The notes under the pieces: model-generated | The model's input: only the letters and a program-made list of their open reading frames with translations | Databases searched by the model: none | What the model was told of the DNA's origin: nothing | In this document: in pieces, positions 37,986-50,900 of the stretch | Numbering within the stretch: the stretch's first letter is position 1 | Layout of the letters: every line of letters starts with the position of its first letter | Assembly: GCA_033026295.1 (NCBI GenBank) | Contig: CM065172.1 | Span: 16,053,165-16,117,164, forward strand | Length of the DNA: 64,000 bases | Direction: 5' to 3' | Origin: Channa striata | Lineage: Eukaryota; Chordata; Actinopteri; Anabantiformes; Channidae | Position numbers and translations under genes: made by a program

Positions 37986-40735
37986 TTGAAAACTAAGTGA
38001 CTACATCATGGAGCTGGTAAATGCCAAGAGTGTGAAAAGCTTTCATCAAGCTTGACTGATTTGAGAAATCTTAACTATGAATAATTTTATCTTTTTTTTC
38101 CTGCTACTACTACCTCTATATGAGTTGTTTGCTACAGACTGACTGTAATGCACTGTCAGACTCACAATGTGTCTCATTTTCAAATGCACCCTAATCCATG
38201 AACATTGACATAATGAGAAAGAAATCCTCGTGGGACAGTTTGGCTTAATTTATAATTCAGCAGGAAACTGCCTACCTCACTACTTGTTAGACTGAAATAA
38301 AGCTGGGAATGTGGTCTTGCCAGAGGTAATAATCAAAAATCATTTATAAAGATACCGCATGTATGGGCAAACATTGTCACCTACAAAACAACCACAAGCA
38401 CATCAAAGCAAAGTAACTGAAATTTAGGAGCTGTGCTTTTTTGGTGTTAAATGAAGCTTTCACAAAAATAACAGTCAACTGTCTTCTGGATGCATCCTCT
38501 TTTCCAGTGATTTTTAGTGTTTATTTGTTAAATTCAGAGGGTTTTATTTTTTCCTCCTTGTGAAAGTGTTTTTCCTTTGAGTGCAGTGTTATTGACAATA
38601 CTTAACCTTTTTATAACTACATTAAAACCTTTAATAAAAGGGCAAGTAAAGTAAAAACGAGAAAACGCAATATAGTTCAATGTGCAGTATGGGTGCAGAG
38701 GGTGATGCTAGTTTGATCTGTAGGTGTAGAGAAGGTATCATTAAACTTTTGTCTGCTCAGAATATACAGTATATGTTTTATATCTTGTGGTGAAAGAGAG
38801 ATTTATAGTGCTAGAAATCTTGTTTCTTCCACACACTAATAAATTTTTAAAGATGAATCAGAAATAATGAAGAAGTCATACAGCATACATATCATGTATG
38901 ATTGGTTTTAATCCTATAAGAAACATATAATAGTTAAAAAGATAAAAACATACAAAAAAGGACAGAGAGAAACCTTTTAGGCTGCTTGATGGGGAAGGAG
39001 CCAGTGGAAGACACTCTCTGATAAAATGACGAGTTGAATGATGAGATGAATTTGACAAAAAAGAGAATTTGAGCAATATGCCCGAAGGAGGTAGATGGAG
39101 ATCAGAGGGAGCCATCAGCAGAAGAGCTGAGTGGGTTGTGTCGACAGAGAGTGAGACGAGGGCTGACAGCGGGAGAGGCAGCGCGAAGAGGAGATAGAAA
39201 GAGGGTGACAGAGAAACTGAGGCAGGAAAGCGAGTGGTGGGGTGAATAAAGAAAGGGTGGAGGAAATACGCCTCAGGGATAATGGGTTTCCTTTGTGGCA
39301 GCCCTGTGGTAAATCAATGACCTGCCCAGTGCCCAGTAATGTTTGAACAACTAAAGTAGTTATCAACACTAGAATTTATTACTTTGGCAGGTATGTTGTT
39401 TTTGTACTACAACTTTACGGGACGTAAAGAGCTAAGTTCAGATAAATGTGCTACTTGTGAAATGAAATGCGCTGAATATTTGAAATTACCTTTCCTCTGG
39501 TCCAGGCTTTTTGAAAAGATAAGAGACATACCAGGGCACCAGGTACATAGAGTTCAATTGCACTTTATTGATCTGTTGCCTTTTCAAATTTACCTCTTAG
39601 AATATTCAGGTACTGTATGCAGCAATTTGAAGTTAGACCATGTACAAATGGGCAAAGTGGTAAAAATAAGACAATAGTATATTGATTTTGTGTTGGGTTA
39701 TTTATGAAAACTGTTCATATTTATAAAATGTTTATTTAAAAAGATGAGGTTGTAAGAAGGACATAATAAGTTACACATACTGTCATGGTTTTGATTCACA
39801 TACAAACTGTACACTCTGGTCTGACTCTAACAACCTTAGCTGACATTATAACACTGCATGTCCCAGTCAGTGAATATGTATTTTATTATTATTGCAGCTT
39901 CTTGTCATCATTACTGTATACTGTATACATTTCCATTGTCTAATGTAAAGAATGTAGTGTGTTTACAACCACTAACTAATTTCAGTTGACTTAACTCTGG
40001 AAAACACGTAAGCAAACTGTTGTACCCAACAAAGAAATAGAATAAATTTGATTTATTCTATTAAAATGTACAATTGTCAAGATTATCTTACTTTCCCACA
40101 GGATTTAGATCAAACCCTGTAAATACTTACACTTGCTGGTCTGACTTGTGACTGTCAGTAAATAGCAGAGGTGCTTATTGGTGCTTGTTGTAGAAGACCT
40201 GAGCCTCCATGGAGCTTTAGTGAGACTCACCTCAGCGGCTTCACTAGCTGTCAGTGTGGAAGCAGCAGTGTGTAACTGCTGCTCATGCTGCACAAGAACA
40301 CTGAACGTGAATCTGGTTTAATGAGGTGCTGAGCTCATTCTGTGAATGTAGTTTGCAGGTGATCAGGAGGCAGCATGAGGCTTTTCTCAATCTGAACACA
40401 GATAGAGTGAATATTGGGCTTTTTTTCACAGCAGATACTGTATTTCATCATAAAATGTGTTTGTGTCACTATAAAGAAACACGCTACCAGTTTATTCTTT
40501 AATATAGAGAACTTTTTGTCCAATAATTCATGGCAGGGGACCGTGAGCCTGCATGCACAACACCAGCACTGTGAAACTAAAGCGGCCAAATTGAATCAGT
40601 CATTTACAATTTTTTTATGATATGGTCTTTCATAAATACAAGGCATATGACGTGATACATACGTGAACCCGTCATCTTCACTCTAATGTGTGGCAGACAT
40701 AACTTGAGCAATAATGGCCTTCGGGTTAAAAAAGT
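37986..40735. other. Gene-free stretch
   Basis: AT-rich sequence without recognised genes. The minus strand near 38990-39290 is purine/pyrimidine-biased (GAGA-rich on the plus strand) and gives spurious Ser/Leu-rich frames. Confidence 0.5.
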
Positions 40736-40739
40736 GGGC

Positions 40740-40885
40740 ATCAAGCTAGAAGGTCACTCATTACCACCATTGAAGTGCCCTTGAGAAGCCCCTTAATGCA
40801 GCACTTCTCCAGAGGAGTTGCTCAGCGGTCAGCAGAACTGCAGCTCCCAAGTGTGAATGTGTGGAAAGAGCGTGAGTGAGAACAG
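40740..40885 (+). mobile_element. SINE body/tail fragment
   Basis: Contains TTGAAGTGCCCTTGAGAAGC, CAGAGGAGTTGCTCAGCGGT and GCAGCTCCCAAGTGTGAATG in the order found in the body of widespread acanthomorph tRNA-derived SINEs. The tRNA-like head is absent, so it is 5'-truncated or decayed. Confidence 0.6.
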
Positions 40886-43800
40886 GACATTTTATGAAAA
40901 AGAAAGCTGGCTGTCAGTAAAACCTCCCAGAATATGTGAAGAAATTACCCAAGTCCTTACTGGTTTTAGGTTTGGGCCATTAACCTTTAAAATTACACTA
41001 ACGGAAAGTTTCCAGTGAAAAGTAACAAAATGTGAAGATAAGCTGTGCTGCGTTTTTGAGTGAGTAGAGAGATTAGGACAAGGACTCACTTCAGTAAGAG
41101 TGTGAGGGTGCAGCTGTAGATCATATGACAGCTGGAAGGCTTATCAGCTCAGTATCACATAATCATGAGATGATTTTAAACTGCAGGAAAGCAGACAGAT
41201 GGTGGGCACTTTGTTAGAGAAGTAAGAAAGTAAGTAAGAGGTAAAAATATTTGTCTGTCTGCTTTTAACATGAAAAAATGCATCATAGGACTTTTTCTAA
41301 CTTTGTGGGGGAATTATTAAATCTAATGAGGATAAATGAAGAATGTGGGGATGAGTGAAGATGGATCTATCAGTAAACAAAAACTTGAATCCCTAGTGAG
41401 GCATCTTTAATCTGATTACTTTTGGATTACGTAGCTGTTTTTTTTTTTTTTTGGAACATTAAATGACGGATATGAATTTGGATACAAATAATGCACAGCG
41501 TGCTGATAGTTCTGCCTAGTTGCCATTTTACTCTAGTTGCTGCACTTTGTAAACTGGAGGATGCCAAAGAATATCCTCTGCAGGAAAACTTGAGTTAAAC
41601 AAAATCTCTCAACACTGTCCAACCTGCAACCACCAAAAAGGTACTGTATATACTTTGGAATACATAACTATGGTTATTGCAACCTTATCTGTGACTCTTG
41701 TGGACACAGCAATTAACACAGTAATATTCAGTGAAATCAGTGCAGCTTCAGTAGTAAATTTTATAATAATAGAAAGCATCAATAGCACTTTGAAATTGAA
41801 ATGACATGCAAAGCAAACGCAGCAAAGAGATTCCAATCTAAAAGGAACACAGATAATAGACAGTGTTGAAGTTAGTCAGATGATATCCATTGTAGACATT
41901 CACTGGTAAAATAAATTAATAAAGCATTTGTTAAACGTAGATGCAGACATACCTTGTTAACACGGTCTTTGTCTGTCCTGGCTAAATTCCATTAATGTAT
42001 ACAGAACCATGTAACGAATAAATGGGAAACGTAGCTAATTTAGTCCAATTTACTAGAAACGTCATGTCCCAAAACACAATCAAAAACAGGATGCGACTCA
42101 TTTCTAGGATGCATGTAAATGTTGTGAGTGAAAGCCGGTCATTTAGGAACCAGCGGTTATGAGTCATTCTGGGTGTTTGTGATATAAAATATAGAGTAAA
42201 GAAGAGAAACAGAAACACATGGTGCCGTCACGGTAACATGCGGAAAACAGAAGTGTGGTAACGTGCAGGTCTGAGGAAAGATACAGAAAGACACATGCAC
42301 ACACACACAGACACACACGTGCTATCTAGATCCACACAAACAATTACGTATGGTGATGCATTCATACAGAATGAAGCATGTTCCCACTGACCTGGTTCAG
42401 CTTGTTTTCATATGGAAGCATAATTTGGCAGGATGCCTGTTGTTCTATTACATATTTTTCCTGTTAAGTCATGAAAAAATGTTGTTTTTTGAGCCTCTTT
42501 TTGATGCTGTAGGGCAGATAAATATAGACAGAGAAATGAATGTGTAGATTATTGTAGCCTCATAACTCATAGTATTTCATGGACTGATTGCATGATGATT
42601 TTCAGCAGTAGCACAAATGTACTTACAGCGATAGTTTTTAAAAAGAAATATCTACCCATTAAAGGTTTGGTTTGCTACTTAATCTTTTTTCCTTAGCGCT
42701 GCCTCATAAAGTCATGACTGAACTCTGAGTAAATAAAGTAAGGCAATATGATACGGTTTATTGATGTGTACATGTATACAAACACCAGTGATCACTAATC
42801 ACCACCCGGCATTAATCCTTATTAACTCAAAGCACATGAAACAATAGTTGCATGTTACTGTAGTTAAATTAAACTGCAACTCCTGACTCTGACCGGACAC
42901 GGTTGCCGCAGAAAATGAAGGTGCACAGGAGTCACCTACAGCTACACACAGGACGATGCAGGAGTCTGCTGTTTAGCAGTGATGTGCATGCTACTGTACG
43001 TAAAAGCTGCTTTTTATTTCTTAACTCTGTTTGTGAATTTTATATTGTTTAAATATGTTGTGAGAGCTTGTAAGTAATAATCAGTTTTGTGCACAAGCTG
43101 CACTGGGCTAGTGGTGCAGTTCATCCTCAGCCGTCGCTGTGAGCGTTCACTGTAGCTGACATGTGCAGGCCTTTATTTTGTAGCCTGAAGCTATTCTCAG
43201 TTCTGTCATGTAAAATTATGTCATTGTCAAACCCACGTCACTGCCTTTTAAAATGCAATGTGGTGCTGTTTATTCAGAATACTGACCTAGTTTTTACTTG
43301 AACTTAAAGTCCGTTTTTACACTTGTGTTTCCTGTTTATATGAATAAAAAGTCAGTAACCGACCTGTCCAGTAACAGTAACCTACAGCACAGGCTACAAC
43401 CTATTATTATTATTCCAAGTATTATTATCATAGGAGTGTTAATATTCAGGAACATTAACTTTTTTAATGTTGGTCTGTCAGTATGTTTTTTAAATACTAA
43501 TGCTCAGCATTCTTATATTCAAGGAAAACGGACACAGATATTTTCCCCTCTTTTTAAACCAGTGAATACATATAAAAAACACTGAAACTGCTCTAAACTG
43601 ATCCCACTGGGTTTAGTGTAATGGGAAGGACAGTGTCAGATTTTAAAAACCCCAGAACTCGGGGTCCACACTTTCTGGAGCATATTTGACACAAACTGAG
43701 CCCAGAGCTGCCAGTTCAGATACTACACAAGTTTGTTTTTTGCAAAAGAACCGAGACTGAACAGGTCATTGTCTTAAGGTCTTTATGGAATAGTTTGAAC

Positions 43801-44905
43801 TGTGTTTAAAGTTCCTCAAGCGTGTCACAATGTCTGCACCAATGTACCACAGCCTCTTGTGTGTCTGTCAAGCTGCTGAGCTGGATCTGTAGCCTCAACT
43901 AATATGTGTGTACTGAAATTACTATCACAGAGTAATTATTTCAACATTGTGTTGGGCTGTTTTTTTATTTACCTTAGAGCTCCAGTACAACATTTTACGT
44001 TTTTTTTTTTTTTACGTTGTTGTAGCTTGGGTTAACTGGAATGTGTGAACACAGAAAAAAAATGTCTGGTAGGCAACTCACTCAGCTTGATAATAAATCC
44101 CTTCCTCCCAAGATGAAGAGGGGATGGAGTTCGTGGGTCAGATCACACTGCCGCTGCCCCTCTGCCACAGCAGAAATCATCACTGCAGCCTCACTTCAGG
44201 GATGATGAGACTGACAGCTGCCAGATATGCACTTTTGCATATTTGGCATTTGTGGGCTGTGACTACACTTTGTCTGCTGCTCTGGAGGAATTTGCCAGGG
44301 GGAAGTGTGGATTTCCTCCGTTAGTCCATAGAGATCTGAATCACTGACAGACCTGTCCCCAAGACCATGTGAACAGCTCCATCCCAGACAGAATAGGAAT
44401 TCATGCTAGAGTACACACCACAGAGGAGCCTGAGCCGGTTGTTTTCTGTGGCTAGAAACTGTGGATTGGAGAGTGGAGACAGTATTCAATTTGTGTTGGG
44501 ATTGTGTTGGCTCTCTGAGGAACAGCTGGAAATCAAATGTTTTATGAAGCAGCCTGAATGACTCTCTGGTAGAAACCCTCTGCAGCAAACAGTTTGATGT
44601 GAAGATGCCACCCACCCAACCTCTGAACAATGATGAGTTTTAGGTGGAATCAGGCCTGTCTTGCATAGTGCTGAGAAAATGCAAAGTGCTCTAAATAAAC
44701 TGGATGGGGCTCAGGAAAATGTCACTGCGCAGACACATGTGCCTTTGGCTCTGTCCTGGATTGCGAATAGCTGTTCTGTCAATATAGCTAAACTGCAGTA
44801 ACACCACCATACTGCCATCCTGTGTGCTGGTCTGCCACATTTAAAAATGCCTAGAAACGTTTCTGTACACCTCAAAATTCCCTTTGCTGCTATAGCACCA
44901 ATTTC
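40886..44905. other. Gene-free stretch
   Basis: No genes recognised. It includes a short CA-rich run near 42297-42318 and T-homopolymers near 41440 and 43998. Nothing else stands out. Confidence 0.5.
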
Positions 44906-44909
44906 TACA

Positions 44910-45151
44910 CTGGCTGTAGCTCAGTTGGTAAGGCAGGGTCGCGACTGTTGAGCAGATCCTTTGTGCTGCTGTTTCCGTTTTCCTTCAGAGCTCTATTGTT
45001 TTCATGTGCTGACCGTTGATCTATGTTGCACAGGTTCAATCCCCAGTCCCTCCTTGCAAGAGACTGAAACCCAGGTTGCTCCAGCGGGTCAGATAAGCAC
45101 CCTGCATGGCGGCGCCTGACGTCGATGTGTGTATTGTAAAATGTTATATAA
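44910..45151 (+). mobile_element. tRNA-derived SINE split by a 93-bp block
   Basis: The tRNA-like A box (GTAGCTCAGTTGGTAAGGC, 44915-44933) and B box (GGTTCAATCC, 45033-45042) are followed by the SINE body CCCAGTCCCTCC, GGTTGCTCCAGCGGGTCAG, CTGCATGGCGGC and a TTATATAA end. Between the boxes lies an unrelated 93-bp block that recurs after the element (45152-45245). The A-to-B distance is therefore far larger than in an intact Pol III promoter. Confidence 0.7.
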
Positions 45152-45245
45152 GCGACTGTTGAGCAGATCCTTTGTGCTGCTGTTTCCGTTTCCCTTCAGA
45201 GCTCTATTGTTTTCATGTGCTGACCCGGTGATCTATGTTGCACAG
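44941..45245 (+). repeat. 93/94-bp direct repeat interlocked with the SINE
   Basis: Copies at 44941-45033 and 45152-45245 both begin GCGACTGTTGAGCAGATCC and end ATGTTGCACAG. They differ at only about three positions. The intervening 118 bp is the 3' part of the SINE. This suggests a recent tandem duplication of about 211 bp with one breakpoint inside the SINE. Confidence 0.85.
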
Positions 45246-45736
45246 TAAAGCAACAACATATTTTTTCAGGAAATTCCAAATTGCAACACTGGCTATGTTC
45301 AATGTTTGTACAATGTCTAACAACAGATGCAGTGTTAACAGGCTAAATGCAAGAGTGCTCATTTAGAAATATATATTTTTTAAAATCACAAAACACCCGC
45401 CAATCACACCTTTCACTACTTTTGGAATTTAGAGGTTTCTACCTTCTTTGCTGGTTAATACCCTCTCCTATACTTTTAGAGGGGACTGTTTTTCATATAC
45501 AGTCGTGTATGGATTCAATTTTTAATCAGTTATTATAGGTGACTAACAAATTCAATAGTCACAATGAGAAAAATCTACTGTAGAGGTGACACATGTGGTC
45601 AGTATGAATAGTTTTGTAACTGAATTGGTGTAAACTGGTGATGTGTCAGAGTTTCATTAGTTTTATTAAATATATTCAGACATTCTTTCCATACTTTCAA
45701 CTTTCATTCCATATATTCAGAGGTTCATTCTGTATT

Positions 45737-45805
45737 ATGTATGTATGTATGTATGTATGAGAATAAACAGGATATATATATCCAAGGTATATATATATAT
45801 ATAAG
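45737..45805. repeat. (GTAT)n and (TA)n microsatellites
   Basis: ATGT/GTAT tetranucleotide repeats at 45737-45759, then short TA runs at 45772-45803. Confidence 0.85.
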
Positions 45806-47840
45806 GGCTGGAGAGAAGAATACTGGAAGAACATATGGGAGAAGGAGGCAACACATAACAGCAATGCCCAATGGCTGGTGGACTTGAGAGAGAGCAACCT
45901 TCCTGAACAAGAGAGAGAGAGAAGAAGACAGACATATGATCCATGCCTACTGGTACTACTTATGTAGGATGTAGCAACCAACAACATTTTACTCTCTAGA
46001 AAGCTACTGTATATGTTGCATTTGAAATGTCAGGAGCACACATGTCTTAATTTATTCTTAATTTATTTCCTGTATAGTGACATCTGAATCGGAATCTTAA
46101 CTGACATTTACATAGGACACCAAGTTAAATATGGCATAAACCTCTTTTAATGTCTGCAAAATATTTATAACATTGCCATAAATGGTCTCTCACTTCACAA
46201 ATTTTGACAAGTTCCTGAAGCTTAATGTTTAATCCAGTTAAATGTGTTATTAAATCCACCATGAGGACTGTCAGCTGGGTTTACAAGGTCAGCAAAATTT
46301 AAAAAGTGATTATTACAGGACTTCTTTTCTATCTGCCTAAAGGTAAACAAGAGCTGCCTCCTGTATCCAGGTTCTTTGACAGTCTTTGTGTGCAGCTGAC
46401 TTTAAAAAAGACATGGCCTCCTGTGTGGCTTCAAGGCTGTAATGGCTAGTAAACACAGGATGGATTAAACATAGGGAGAAAACTTTGCTGCCTTTGGATC
46501 TGCGAGTAATAAAAAGCTGTATGAGAATGGAATCGTCAGCCAGTTCACTATTTTGGTCCAAACTGAAATATGTCAACATGGACTGAACAGGGGCTCATAA
46601 GTTGTCATGATGCCCAGAATCCTTTAACTGTGGTACTTTACTGACTTTTTGTCTGGTTCCTGCAGCAATTTTCAGTGTCCCTGACACTCTTTAAAGACTT
46701 TATTACTATTATATGGTAATTTTATTTACTAACAATTTGAAATATTAACCAATCAAGTTCAAGTAACTGTCTTTACACCGGTCCCAAACATTTCTTCTCA
46801 GGTACAGAAAACCTTTTGCTCTGTGCAGACAGATCTGATAGATCTAAAATTACTATTCCACTCCATCTCTTTCTAATGTGATTCACTGCACTACTCTGAC
46901 CTCAAAGGCAACAGAGTTGCTGTTCAGAGATTGTGAAAAGTGCACAAAGCTGGTCTTTTTATGGGCCAAATGCAAAAAAAAAAAAAAAAAGACCTAATGA
47001 ACTAGCAAAGAAGAAAGGAGAGTTTTTTTCTTACATAATGTCCTGGTCATGGGGTCAGACTCAGCAAAATTACATGATTTTCAGAGTAAATAAAGATATC
47101 AATACATAATGACAACAAAAGATAGTAAGTATTCTAAAATGATTTGACAGATGAAGATAGCTTATCTTAAGTACTAAAGAATTACAAAAGACAGGCATAG
47201 GCTGTCAAAATACCTTGACAATTACACCAAAGCAAAAAACTATATTCATCAAAAGCAGTGTCAAATTTTTGAACCTTTGCAAATGTATGTGTTTATAATG
47301 GCATCTATGTTGTTTGTCCTAAAAACCGTAAAATATTTGATGCATCTCCTTTTTCCATTTGTGGTTAGGGTATTGGCTCAGAAAACATAGAAACCTATTT
47401 TATGATCCTCAGTTTCTGCCAAAATCACATTTTTCTGTGCTCTCTAGTTTTATCAGTGAACAATTCTTTAAGTCATGTAACATTACTTTCTAGTTAACTT
47501 CCTCCTAAAACTTGATTAAAAGTCATTAAAAGGCCTATATTTAATTATCAATCCTAAAATCTGCAATGATCTTCTTTTTAAGATCTGATGCAGTGGACTA
47601 TGAGTTCTCAGTAATCCAGCTTCTGAATGGTGCAGTTTTAATTTCCTGCCTCAAGCTTTGGGTTTTTCTGAGCTGTAGCTGTAGATTGGTTCAATTACTA
47701 ATCTTGAATTTAAAGAACCATGCTTGTAGTTTTGCACATTAAACATATTTCACATTTCTACTGGCCATATTTAATATTCTGCTTGCTTCAGTCGTCTTTT
47801 ATTAAACTGGAATGGCTCATCGTAGTTTATCTGTTCCTGT
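45806..47840. other. Gene-free stretch
   Basis: AT-rich sequence with a GAGA-rich patch near 45910 and a poly(A) run near 46974-46990. No gene or mobile element recognised. Confidence 0.5.
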
Positions 47841-47841
47841 A

Positions 47842-47913
47842 ATAATCATTATTAGTCATTAAATCTTGCTTTCACAAAGATAAACACAAGATTTAATGAC
47901 TAATAATGATTAT
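47842..47913. repeat. Perfect 27-bp inverted repeat
   Basis: Arms 47842-47868 and 47887-47913 are exact reverse complements around an 18-nt loop that itself contains CTTT and AAAG. The arms include ATTTAATGACTAATAATGAT. If transcribed it would form a strong hairpin. The stem is almost entirely A/T. No gene is nearby. Confidence 0.9.
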
Positions 47914-50900
47914 AATGATTGTTTGGTTTGGAAGAATTTCATGCAATGGACAATTCTACTTTAAAGCATACTGTATCTCATGTGTCTCTGCCAGAAAAAA
48001 TATCTATAAAACACCTTAGCCCAGTACATTTTGAATGACAGGTCACACATACACACACTCCCAAAACATTACCAGTTTACTGGAAAATTCAACGTTACCT
48101 GTTTAGAGATTTCAAATCCGAAAGTCCAAAAACAGTGGAAAATGATGTAAAAATAGGACCAGTATGGCTTAGGTTATATTAGATTAATATGAATGTCACA
48201 TTTGTGTATGGGAGAGTGTAGTGAAATCATTTATAGGAGCAGTGTAGCATAATTTGTTTGATTTTACCATCCAGACTGTGGAAGTGAAGACAAGGAAATT
48301 CATTCTAAATGAGAGATTTGTTTTCAGCGAGTCTGCCCACAGGCAACGAATGCCCGGCTTCCCATCATGAGAAGTGGAAGTAGGGGAGCAGGAAAAAGAG
48401 AAACCAGGGAACACGATAAACAAGCAAGAAAAAAAAAGCATATCAAAGGACATTTAACAAGAAAATCATGAATAATCCATGAAAGGGCAAAAGTGTTAGT
48501 ATGTCTGAGTAAATGTAGATTTAAATACACACATTAGTTGTTTTATAAAGGTTAGAAACGGACTGGCACCGGCTTTGAAACCATATTAATTTTTATCATT
48601 ACAATTTGTGCCGTTGCAATACATGTTTTTAAATAGTCACTTGAACACATTTTAAAAGGATGTGAACTTAATGTGCACTCAAGAAAATCGGAATTCATCA
48701 TACTTATTATTTTACCAAATGCCCATTGACAAAGAGCTTGTTTGGCTGTATGAATAAAGACCATAAAGCAAAGCTAAATTTATTCAAAGCAGTTTTAATA
48801 ATGGAAGGATTTAATTTTATTTGACATGTGCTCATTGTCTTCACTCTTGAACAGTGTAAAAAAAATATAAAGTTATATTGAGTATGATTAAAAAAAAAAA
48901 TTTGAAAACTTCCAAAATACTTTATACAAGCACTGTTTTTTTATACTTTTCTCACAAAAACTTAAATTCTACACAGTTGCTTAATGGGGTCCTTGTGTAA
49001 CACTTAACCCTCTGTCTACTCTGTTTTTGAAAGCGTTTGATTTGACTTTTGAACGTAGCACATTAAATATTTTTTACTATCGAACCAATCATGTGACCTG
49101 ATCACACTGGTGTGATCATGGCCTCCTAAGCGTTAAAATGTCAAACACAGTGATTGATGACTGACAGGAACTGCTGACAGCTCCCATTCACATACTCTGT
49201 ACCTCCCTATCTCGCCCTAATACAGACCGGGTGAGTGTGAACATTTTGGCAGATGGTGTTTAGCGGGGACATCTTGTTATGGTGAAGCAGCCAGATCATG
49301 CCCATCTGTGTCTGCATATATTACAACATGGTTCTTTAAATTCATATATTACAACGGCTCTTGACTACACGTAAGTCTGTGGAGTTAATGGAAAAGTTGA
49401 GGTGTGCAAGGACAAGGTGGGAGGAAAAGGTGAAACTCAAAGAAATCCACAGACACACTTTTAAATATACAGTATGTTCAGTAAGTAAAGTGGGGAAAAG
49501 TTTAAGATTAACATTGGCTGCATCATTTACGGTCAATTTCCTGCAGAGCCTATTATGAAATAATCCAATACTTTCGAGTTTAATAAGAGATTATTCACCA
49601 CCCGCATAATGAAAAGTTAAGGGAATGTTATAGTTCCATTTTTTTTTTACTAGATCCCACTTATGCTTACATAAGAAAATGTGATGGTAAAGGCAGCAGT
49701 GCTGAGTGAAGCATAATTTGTGACTTTGCTTTCATCAGCATCAGGAAAAACTAAAATCTAAAATCAAAAGTATCTAAAATCAACAGACTTGTTTTAAAGA
49801 TGGAAATCACTGTGACCAATTAGAGCTAAAAATCCACCCTGGTCACCCTGCTTACAGATCCCAGCAAGACTGTTTGTGTATGTGTGAATGAAAAAAAAAA
49901 AAAGGAACACCACGGCAAAAGTGTGTGAGTGTGTGTGAAACGTCACACAAAACTGTCACAGGTTAGATTGGCCAGTGTTTGTGTCATCTCTCCTCTCCCA
50001 GGTTCTATCTGCCGGAATCACCTGAGTCATCTGACCATCTCCTCAGAAGACATCGTTGTTTACAGAACTGTAATCTAATCTAAGAGTCTAATGACAGACG
50101 ACATCGTTGCTGTACAGCTTCTTAGGAAAATTTGTGTTTTGGGATTTTAGCTTTATTAAAAAACTCTACTAATGAAACATAAAAGATGTAAAACTCTCAT
50201 TCACAGAATTCAGTTTTAAATGCATTTATTATTCCATTATACCCAAGAACATCTGATATGTTCTTAGATAAACATATGAAATTCTTTTTGTACAATCCTC
50301 AGTACTTTCAGACAAAGATGTAAACATCATTCACAGTGCATCTGAAACTTCACTAATAACAATGGTAATTATCATTTTAACAATTAAGGTGCATTGACAT
50401 TTTATAACCTATATAGACTTTTTTCTACATACAATTATACACACGTTTATGCACAATACATTCACGATACACATTCAGCCTCGTTTGTGTCTTAGAAACA
50501 GGAGGAATAGGGGTGCACTCATATTTACATGTGTCAGCGCAATTCAGTGCATATCTCCTGAGGACAACTTCTCCAAAGACAGAGGTATAATTAGGATTCA
50601 TACGAAGATTCAGACGCACCCTCCTGATATATTTATTTTTATTTACAGCATTTTAGCACCAACATAAAGACTGCAGTGAGTACATGATTTGTTCACACCC
50701 CATGTGTTCGGTAAGTGTGTTATGAACCACCATACAGTGAATACTGAGATTAACAAAGTCTTTGTCACGTTTGCAGTTTGCATCTTGACAGGTAAGACAC
50801 AGAAAGTAAAGAGATTTAGAATTCACATGATTAACAAATGTGTTATGATGCATTTTGCTCTAGCAGCGATGACAGAGGATTTCTTGATGGAAGGGCAACT

